Source of the DNA: UBA3871 sp041797745
Lineage (GTDB): Bacteria > Bacillota > Clostridia > Peptostreptococcales > Anaerovoracaceae
Reading direction: 5' to 3'
Length of the DNA stretch: 11,091 bases
NCBI GenBank assembly: GCA_041797745.1
Contig: JBHBZU010000036.1
Coordinates: 1 to 11,091, forward strand
In this document: positions 6,047 through 11,091 of the stretch, one piece after another
Numbering within the stretch: position 1 is the stretch's first letter
Layout of the letters: each line of letters opens with the position of its first letter
Notes under the pieces: model-generated
Database searches by the model: none
The model's input: only the letters and a program-made list of their open reading frames with translations
Told to the model about the DNA's origin: nothing
Translations under genes and position numbers: made by a program

Positions 6047-8260
6047 CTATAACTTGGCTCTATAAACTTCCGATACTCCCGGAATGGACTTCATGGTCCT
6101 TTGCAGTTTTTCTAATTGAGCGGTATCTGAAAGCTGAATGGTAATGGTTACGCTGACCACATCTTCGTTATTACTTTTGGCATTTAGCCCTGTTATATGG
6201 GTATCTGCATCCTCACAGACTTTTGAAAGGTCTGAAAACAGCCCTTTACGATCCGCTGCAATAATGGTAATGTCTACGTCGTAAGACTTACCACCCATTT
6301 TTTCTCTATCCCATTCAACTTCTATAAATCTGGCACGTTCATTTTCAGGCATGGTCTTTACATTAACGCAATCTTCTCTATGCACTGAAATGCCCCTGCC
6401 TTTAGTAATAAATCCGATAATTTTGTCTCCCGGTACAGGATTACAGCACTTGGAAACTCTAATCATAAGGTTATCCAAGTCCTCATTATCTTTAATGAGA
6501 ATGCCGGAGTTATCTTTGTTCTTTCTGCGTTTTTGCAGTTTTTTCTCTTTGGCTTCCTGGGCTTCCACCGCTTCCATAAGAGTCTCGTTTTTCTTAACTT
6601 CCTCATGCTTTTCAGCGTGATACAGTTCAAAGAAAGAATTACCCACTTTGGAAAGGAAAGCACCGCCGGCTGCCAGCTGTATGTAAAGCTCCTCTGCATT
6701 GTTAAGGTTGTTTAATTTAACTACCTTTTGCATGAATGAAGCCTTTAAAACTTCTTTTACATCATAGCCCTTTTTACGTGCGTAACGTTCTAAAGTTTCT
6801 CTACCCTTGTCGATGGTATCGTTTTGGTTAACTTTTTTGAGCCATGAACGAATCTTGTTTCTGGCGGAACTGGATTTAGCTATCTTAAGCCAATCCGTAG
6901 ATGGCCCGCTGGAGTTTGATGATGTGATAATTTCAACGATATTACCATTTTTAAGTTGGTAATCAATCGGAACTATCTTCCCGTTCACCTTGGCGCCTAC
7001 GCATTTATATCCCACGTTTGTATGAATCTTAAATGCGAAATCCAAAGGTGTGGAGCCTGCCGGTAATTCTATTACATCACCTTGAGGTGTGAATACAAAT
7101 ACCTGAGAGGCGAAGAGGTCTACCTTGATGGTATTGACAAATTCTTTAGGGTCATTCATGTCTTTCTGCCATTCCAAAGTTTGTCTAAGCCACGCCAGCT
7201 TTTGTGTTTCTTCCTGATCGGATGAAATTCCCTCTTTGTATTTCCAATGTGCACACATACCGTATTCGGCTATGCGGTGCATTTCGTAAGTTCTAATCTG
7301 TATTTCAAAAGGTTCGCCGTTATCACCTAAAACCGTAGTATGCAATGACTGATACCTGTTAGGTTTAGGCATAGCGACATAATCCTTGAATTTTCCCGGT
7401 ATTGGTTTCCACATGGTGTGGACTACTCCCAAAACTGCATAGCAGTCGCTGACGGTATCTACAATGACTCTCACTGCCATTAAATCGAAAATCTCATCTA
7501 ACTGCTTGTTTTGGTATTTCATTTTTCTGTAAATGCTGTAGAAGTGTTTGGATCTTCCCATAATATCATAGTGAATATCCAGTTCATCTAAAGCGAGTTT
7601 AACATCATCAATTACTTTGTTGATGATGGCTTCCCTTTCACCTTTTTTCTTCGCAATTTGCGTACGCAGACTCTGATAGGCTACGGGGTCAATATGCTTT
7701 AAGGCTATATCCTCCAGTTCAAACTTAAGGGTGTAGATACCCAAACGTTCGGCGAGCGGTGCATAGATATCCAAGGTTTCTGAACATTTTTCCTGAATCT
7801 TAGCCTCAGTCATATAGTTGATGGTACGAAGATTGTGCAGTCGGTCAGCCAACTTGATAATCAATACTCTTATGTCTTTGCTCATTGCAAGGAACATCTT
7901 GCGCAGGTTTTCCGCCTGCTTTTGTTCCTTACTTTCAATAACCATGGAGGCTAATTTAGTGACGCCGTCGACGAGGATTGAAATTTCCTCGCCGAAGTCG
8001 TCTATTAGCATTTCTTGTGAATAATTCGTATCTTCCACTACATCGTGAAGAAGACCCGCTGCAATAGTTTCCTCATCCATACCTAAGTCGGCAAGGATTT
8101 TTGCTACTGCTATTGGATGGATGATATAAGGCTCACCTGACTTTCTGAGCTGTCCGTCATGCTGACGCACTGCTACATCAAAGGCTTTGCCTATCAGTTC
8201 CATATTATATTTTGGATTATGTTCTGCCATAGTAGCCAGGAACTGTTCTCTTGTTTCCAT
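6047..8260 (-). CDS. rel: Bifunctional (p)ppGpp synthetase/hydrolase Rel
   Basis: Long RelA/SpoT homologue (737 residues) that makes and degrades (p)ppGpp, the stringent-response alarmone, on starved ribosomes. Domains in order: HD hydrolase about 25-175 with intact metal residues (H48, HDVVED 72-77, LADRLHN 137-143); synthetase about 230-345 with GRSKHFYSIYRKM (235-247) and YQSLHT; TGS about 385-450 starting VFVFTPQGDVIELP; a helical linker with a Lys/Glu-rich segment at 545-585; zinc-finger CCNPVPGD (605-612) to H627 and C631; ACT at about 660-737. Both catalytic halves look active. The motif that is RxKD in bifunctional enzymes reads KFKD (290-293), a conservative Arg-to-Lys change. ATG at 8260 has a strong AAGGAG (8268-8273), 7 nt upstream. 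recJ and apt, often located between secDF and rel, are absent. Confidence 0.97.
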   Translation of the reverse strand: METREQFLATMAEHNPKYNMELIGKAFDVAVRQHDGQLRKSGEPYIIHPIAVAKILADLGMDEETIAAGLLHDVVEDTNYSQEMLIDDFGEEISILVDGVTKLASMVIESKEQKQAENLRKMFLAMSKDIRVLIIKLADRLHNLRTINYMTEAKIQEKCSETLDIYAPLAERLGIYTLKFELEDIALKHIDPVAYQSLRTQIAKKKGEREAIINKVIDDVKLALDELDIHYDIMGRSKHFYSIYRKMKYQNKQLDEIFDLMAVRVIVDTVSDCYAVLGVVHTMWKPIPGKFKDYVAMPKPNRYQSLHTTVLGDNGEPFEIQIRTYEMHRIAEYGMCAHWKYKEGISSDQEETQKLAWLRQTLEWQKDMNDPKEFVNTIKVDLFASQVFVFTPQGDVIELPAGSTPLDFAFKIHTNVGYKCVGAKVNGKIVPIDYQLKNGNIVEIITSSNSSGPSTDWLKIAKSSSARNKIRSWLKKVNQNDTIDKGRETLERYARKKGYDVKEVLKASFMQKVVKLNNLNNAEELYIQLAAGGAFLSKVGNSFFELYHAEKHEEVKKNETLMEAVEAQEAKEKKLQKRRKNKDNSGILIKDNEDLDNLMIRVSKCCNPVPGDKIIGFITKGRGISVHREDCVNVKTMPENERARFIEVEWDREKMGGKSYDVDITIIAADRKGLFSDLSKVCEDADTHITGLNAKSNNEDVVSVTITIQLSDTAQLEKLQRTMKSIPGVSEVYRAKL

Positions 8261-8295
8261 AGGTTTTCTCCTTAAATGTTTGAAATAACGAATAT

Positions 8296-8324
8296 TGTAT
8301 AAGCTTATTTATTATAATTATTAA
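8296..8324 (-). promoter_or_regulatory. Weak candidate promoter for rel
   Basis: In the secDF-rel gap the message strand reads TTAATA, a 17-base spacer, then TATACA, each four of six to the sigma-A consensus. The -35 box overlaps the secDF stop. The surroundings are very AT-rich, so a chance match is quite possible. It matters only because this 60-nt gap is the largest inside the otherwise tight operon and no terminator was seen there. Confidence 0.22.
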
Positions 8325-10561
8325 TTTGAATCAGCTTTTTTTACTTTTTTATTTTTCTTTTCAGATTTTGCAGCTCCCTGATACTTACTACCTGAAGTGA
8401 ATCTGGTAATGTCGAAGAAAACAGGACTGCAAATGGATATTGAAGATATACATCCTACGATTACACCTACCATAAGAGGAATTACAAACTCTCTGATAGC
8501 TTCTCCTGCAAGAACAATCATAGGAATCATTACGATTAAAGTAGTAACAGAAGTCATAACGGATCTTCCTATGGTCTGATTAATACTGGTATCTATCAAA
8601 CCCACCACATCGCTCTTTTTAAGGAGACCTGTATTTTCTCTAATACGGTCAAATATTACGATGGTATCGTTTATGGAATATCCCACTACTGTAAGAATAC
8701 CTGCAATAAACGGATTGTTAATCGTTACGTGGAAGATTGAATAAAAGGCTATTACCATCAGTACATCGTGGAATACACCTGAAATTGCAGCAACTGCAAA
8801 TTTCCACGTGAATCTGATTATTATATAAATCAGCATACCAAGTGACGCTATCAAAACAGCAATAACGGCGTTCTTTTGAAGTTCACTTCCCACAGACGGT
8901 GAGAACTGTTCGGAAGCAAGGATGTTTTTATCTTCAAAATGATACTTATTTTGAAGAGCATTTACTACCTCACCTCTTTCAACATTATCCATAAACTGTA
9001 CTGTTCTGATAATTACTTCATGCTTTTCATCTCCTGCATAAATAATTTCAGGATTTTCTACTCCATTGTCCTTAAGTACTTTGCTTAATTCCTGGGAAGA
9101 AACATATTGACCAAGATCAATCTGCATTTTTGTACCGCCGGTAAAGTCAATACCGTAGTTCATGCCTCTGATGACACCGAAACCGAGTCCGATAACAAGA
9201 ACGGCACAAGCCACCATATACATATACTTTCTGTTTTCTATAAAGCGGAACTGCTTTTTCAATGAAAGTTTGGCAGTACCGTCAGCCTTTATGCCATAGA
9301 ATTTCGGATTTCCGAAAGTTTTAGTTTCGGCAATGAGGCTAAGGTAAAGATTGGTAACCACTACAGCTGTGAAGATTGACGCAATAATACCAATCATCAG
9401 AGTAAGTGCAAAGCCCTTTACAGAGGATGTTCCTACAAGGTAAAGCACCAGTGCTGCAATAATTGTAGTAATTTGAGAGTCCATTACAGTGGAAAGTGCA
9501 CGCTTAAATCCGGATTGAACCGCTACCCTTACAGTCTTTCCTGTCATAATTTCTTCTCTGATTCTGGAGAAGATGACTACGTTTGCGTCAACTGCCATAC
9601 CGATGGACAGGATAATACCTCCTATGCCCGGTAAGGTTAAAACCGCACCCATACCAACCATACTCCAGATAACCAAAATAACATAAAGAAGCAATGCCAC
9701 ACATGCCGCAATACCCATTACGCTATAAGCTGCAATCATTATAACAAAGATAAGACCTATACCGATGGCACCTGCCATTACAGACTGATCGAATGCCTTT
9801 TCTCCGATAGTAGCTGTCTGGGAGCCTGAATTGATTTCCTTGAGCTCAACAGGCAATGCTCCGCCTCTGATTAAAGCAGCCAGCTGCGTTGCCTCTTCTT
9901 GAGAATAACCGCCCACTGTGGATTTTGTGATTACACAGTTTCCGCCGGAAATGACATCTCTTACAACCGGTGCGGAAATAATCTCATTATCAAGAATAAT
10001 TACGATTGAGTTTGCGCTTACGCCCTCACCCGCCGGAGTTCTGCCTGCGATTGCCTGACGAGAACCCTCTTCGAAAAGAGAGGAACCCTCGGAGTCAAAA
10101 GCAAGAGCTACCGCATATCCACCGTGTTCCTGGTCAGTCTTTGCGCTGGCGTCCTTAATGTTGGAACCGTCAAGTACCAAAGTTCCGTCTGCCAATGTAA
10201 ACTGGAGTTGTGCAACTCTACCGATGGTGTTAATTGCTTCCTCAGCATTTTCCGCTCCCGGAAGCTCCACTCTTATACGTCTGTCGCCCTCGATAGTTAC
10301 AACAGGCTCCGCAAGACCCATTTGGTTAACTCGATTTTCCATAACCGCTCTGGTCTGTTCCATAATAGTCTTTAAATCATCGCCTTTAGCTGATGTATCC
10401 GCTTCAAAGAGGACATATACACCACCTTTGATATCAAGACCGAGGTTGAGCTTGTCCTTGATGGAAGTTACTTTACCGATACCGAAGATGGTAACATACC
10501 AACCGAAGATAATTAGTAATGCAAGTACCAGTGCCAACCCCTTTTTGAGATTCTGATTCAT
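8321..10561 (-). CDS. secDF: Protein translocase accessory subunit SecDF (fused SecD-SecF)
   Basis: Membrane protein that uses the ion gradient to help pull exported proteins out of SecYEG. The 746-residue chain is a natural SecD-SecF fusion, as in B. subtilis. SecD half, about 1-440: TM1 (8-27), LGLDIKGGVYVLFE (40-53), a periplasmic-type domain to about 255 that is shorter than in E. coli, then five TMs (about 260-407) with the key aspartate in GMAVDANVVIFSRIRE (D325). SecF half: TM (446-464), GMNYGIDFTGGT (466-477), five TMs (565-715) with GYSINDTIVIFDRIREN (627-643). The tail SEKKNKKVKKADSN is lysine-rich and probably cytoplasmic. Start ATG at 10561 has AAGGCGG at 10571-10577, 9 nt upstream. 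It is the first gene of its transcript, behind its own promoter and the yajC terminator. Confidence 0.97.
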   Translation of the reverse strand: MNQNLKKGLALVLALLIIFGWYVTIFGIGKVTSIKDKLNLGLDIKGGVYVLFEADTSAKGDDLKTIMEQTRAVMENRVNQMGLAEPVVTIEGDRRIRVELPGAENAEEAINTIGRVAQLQFTLADGTLVLDGSNIKDASAKTDQEHGGYAVALAFDSEGSSLFEEGSRQAIAGRTPAGEGVSANSIVIILDNEIISAPVVRDVISGGNCVITKSTVGGYSQEEATQLAALIRGGALPVELKEINSGSQTATIGEKAFDQSVMAGAIGIGLIFVIMIAAYSVMGIAACVALLLYVILVIWSMVGMGAVLTLPGIGGIILSIGMAVDANVVIFSRIREEIMTGKTVRVAVQSGFKRALSTVMDSQITTIIAALVLYLVGTSSVKGFALTLMIGIIASIFTAVVVTNLYLSLIAETKTFGNPKFYGIKADGTAKLSLKKQFRFIENRKYMYMVACAVLVIGLGFGVIRGMNYGIDFTGGTKMQIDLGQYVSSQELSKVLKDNGVENPEIIYAGDEKHEVIIRTVQFMDNVERGEVVNALQNKYHFEDKNILASEQFSPSVGSELQKNAVIAVLIASLGMLIYIIIRFTWKFAVAAISGVFHDVLMVIAFYSIFHVTINNPFIAGILTVVGYSINDTIVIFDRIRENTGLLKKSDVVGLIDTSINQTIGRSVMTSVTTLIVMIPMIVLAGEAIREFVIPLMVGVIVGCISSISICSPVFFDITRFTSGSKYQGAAKSEKKNKKVKKADSN

Positions 10562-10596
10562 TTTAGTAATCCGCCTTCTTTCTTTATATTTGCTAT

Positions 10597-10678
10597 ATGG
10601 AGTGTTTCTTAAAAACTTTAATAATATTTCTTAATCTTATTAATTTATTAAAGAATCATTTTAAACACACCCGTCCAT
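10597..10678 (-). promoter_or_regulatory. Possible structured leader RNA of secDF (nested inverted repeats)
   Basis: Three nested inverted repeats lie in the untranslated leader. The outer pair is AUGGA-(CGGGU)-GUGUUU (10678-10663) with AAACAC-UCCAU (10607-10597): 11 base pairs with one 5-nt bulge. The middle pair is CUUUAAUAA (10653-10645) with UUAUUAAAG (10624-10616). The innermost is UUAAU-AAG-AUUAA in the loop. The ribosome binding site (10571-10577) lies about 20 nt beyond the base of the structure and is not itself paired. No known riboswitch class is recognised. The middle and inner stems are almost purely A-U and could arise by chance; the outer stem is the better evidence. Confidence 0.35.
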
Positions 10679-10697
10679 GCTAAAATGCATACACAAT

Positions 10698-10726
10698 ATT
10701 ATACTTCTTTTACACTAATAAAACAA
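10698..10726 (-). promoter_or_regulatory. secDF: Sigma-A-type promoter for the secDF-rel operon
   Basis: The message strand has a perfect TATAAT -10 box (10698-10703) and a TTGTTT -35 box (10721-10726) separated by exactly 17 bases. Transcription would begin near 10690-10692, leaving a leader of about 130 nt. The position fits: a strong terminator just upstream closes the yajC transcript, so secDF needs its own start. The -35 box matches only three of six consensus bases, so strength is uncertain. Confidence 0.65.
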
Positions 10727-10840
10727 GCAAATTTCAACATTTTTTCGAGTTTTAAGTTAATTTTTTTAATGATGTTTATACTATATATATGCAAAGTAAG
10801 TAAATTCTTGTGTCTTTAGTCTTTTTCATTAAAATAAGAT

Positions 10841-10868
10841 AAGAAAAAGGACAGCTTTTGCTGTCCTT
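10841..10868 (-). terminator. yajC: Intrinsic terminator after yajC
   Basis: A perfect 9-bp stem, AAGGACAGC (10860-10868 as read on the message) with GCUGUCCUU (10847-10855), closes an AAAA tetraloop and is followed by a U-rich run (10841-10848, overlapping the stem end). It starts 8 nt after the yajC stop codon. This is a textbook Rho-independent terminator and separates the yajC transcript from secDF. Confidence 0.93.
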
Positions 10869-10876
10869 GATTTGTT

Positions 10877-11091
10877 TTATAATGTGTCGTCTTCAGATTC
10901 CGAAATTGTTTCCGGCTGAACTTCTTCAGCACTTTCTGATTTCTTAAGTCTTTTCGGAAGTGTCTTCTTTGGAGCGTCGTCTTCTTCGGCATCTATTGCA
11001 GCTGCTTTTCTGCTTCTGCTACCCGGTTCTACCTTAGAAATAGCCCAGCGCATAATTTCGAACTTAACCTTATCAGCGCCTACCTGAATAA
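10877..11091 (-). CDS. yajC: YajC-like preprotein translocase subunit, C-terminal fragment with charged tail
   Basis: Only the last 70 codons are present; the gene enters from the right edge and ends at TAA (10877-10879). The fragment opens IQVGADKVKFEIMRWAISKV, which matches the end of the YajC core (clostridial members read much like VGADKVK followed by a hydrophobic strand and WAI-x-V). YajC is a small single-pass membrane protein that associates with SecDF, which fits the neighbouring gene. What follows is unusual: about 50 further residues, almost half charged, with an acidic patch (DAEEDD), a basic patch (KKTLPKRLKK) and a final acidic stretch (SESEDDTL). YajC proteins generally end close to the core. 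Identity rests on about 20 core residues plus context, so it is probable rather than certain. Confidence 0.75.
   Translation of the reverse strand, partial: IQVGADKVKFEIMRWAISKVEPGSRSRKAAAIDAEEDDAPKKTLPKRLKKSESAEEVQPETISESEDDTL

Larger units (their letters stand above)
10562..10876 (-). other. Gene-free stretch between yajC and secDF
   Basis: This 315-base, very AT-rich stretch is the only long gap in the window. It holds, from high to low coordinate, the yajC terminator, about 110 bases with nothing convincing, a sigma-A-like promoter, and a roughly 130-nt leader with inverted repeats that ends in the secDF ribosome binding site. No protein-coding gene of credible length or coding character is present on either strand. 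Confidence 0.8.

Noticed and set aside
6463..6699. Minus-strand open frame of 78 codons in another frame inside rel
   Set aside because: The rel frame is intact through this region with recognisable domains on both sides, so there is no frameshift and the second frame is a shadow.
8282..8320. AT-rich inverted repeats (for example ATAAGCTTAT) between secDF and rel as a terminator
   Set aside because: The palindrome has no loop, the longer pairing is a 6-bp A-T stem, and no U-run follows it, so it does not look like an intrinsic terminator.
10158..10556. Plus-strand open frame of 132 codons opposite the start of secDF
   Set aside because: Fully antisense to secDF, serine/threonine-rich translation typical of a reversed frame, and no family resemblance.
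10685..10819. A 44-codon plus-strand reading frame in the yajC-secDF gap, encoding a hydrophobic peptide
   Set aside because: There is no ribosome binding site, composition mirrors the AT-rich DNA, it runs across the promoter of secDF, and its start is part of a palindromic ATGCAT. It is most likely chance.
10788..10840. A 17-codon frame (MKKTKDTRIYLLCIYIV) just after the yajC terminator on the minus strand
   Set aside because: It begins within about ten bases of the terminator's U-rich run, has no ribosome binding site and no clear promoter, so expression is unlikely.
10841..10868. The yajC terminator acting in both directions
   Set aside because: The plus-strand side has only a broken T-rich stretch after the stem and there is no plus-strand gene that would need it.

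Overview
The window is a tightly packed stretch of low-GC chromosome with every recognisable gene on the minus strand, so transcription runs from high to low coordinates. The gene set and sequence styles suggest an anaerobic member of the Clostridia: a fused SecDF, a bifunctional Rel, a HemZ-type radical SAM protein, bacterial-type AspRS, AT-rich spacers and AAGGAG-like ribosome binding sites. Placement below class level is not supported by what can be read here. It looks like ordinary vertically inherited core genome: there are no insertion sequences, phage genes, CRISPR arrays, tRNA or rRNA genes, or compositional islands.

In transcription order, the right edge holds the C-terminal part of yajC, with an unusual charged tail, closed by a clear intrinsic terminator (10841-10868). 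A 315-base gene-free stretch follows. It contains a good sigma-A-like promoter (TTGTTT, 17 bases, TATAAT) and a roughly 130-nt AU-rich leader that can fold into a nested hairpin ahead of secDF. Then come secDF, rel, dtd, an MBL-fold hydrolase, a hemZ-like gene, aspS, nadD, yqeK, rsfS and the first 73 codons of leuS, which runs off the left edge. All gaps from rel to leuS are 27 nt or less and two pairs overlap. The 60-nt secDF-rel gap is the only internal spacing that could hide another promoter. No internal terminator was seen.

The genes fall into three linked jobs. YajC and SecDF support protein export. Rel, Dtd, AspRS, LeuRS and RsfS cover charging of tRNA, proofreading of charged tRNA, the starvation alarm (p)ppGpp and ribosome silencing. 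NadD and YqeK handle NAD synthesis and diadenosine tetraphosphate breakdown, nucleotide metabolism that responds to stress and is tied to aminoacyl-tRNA synthetase side reactions. Two clusters that are usually separate in Clostridia (secDF/rel/dtd/hemZ/aspS and nadD/yqeK/rsfS/leuS) are joined here, and several usual members (recJ, apt, hisS, obg, lytR-like) are absent from the run.

No new multi-gene system was found. The most interesting unexplained signal is the structured leader upstream of secDF, with a tiny near-leaderless upstream reading frame lying across one arm of the hairpin.
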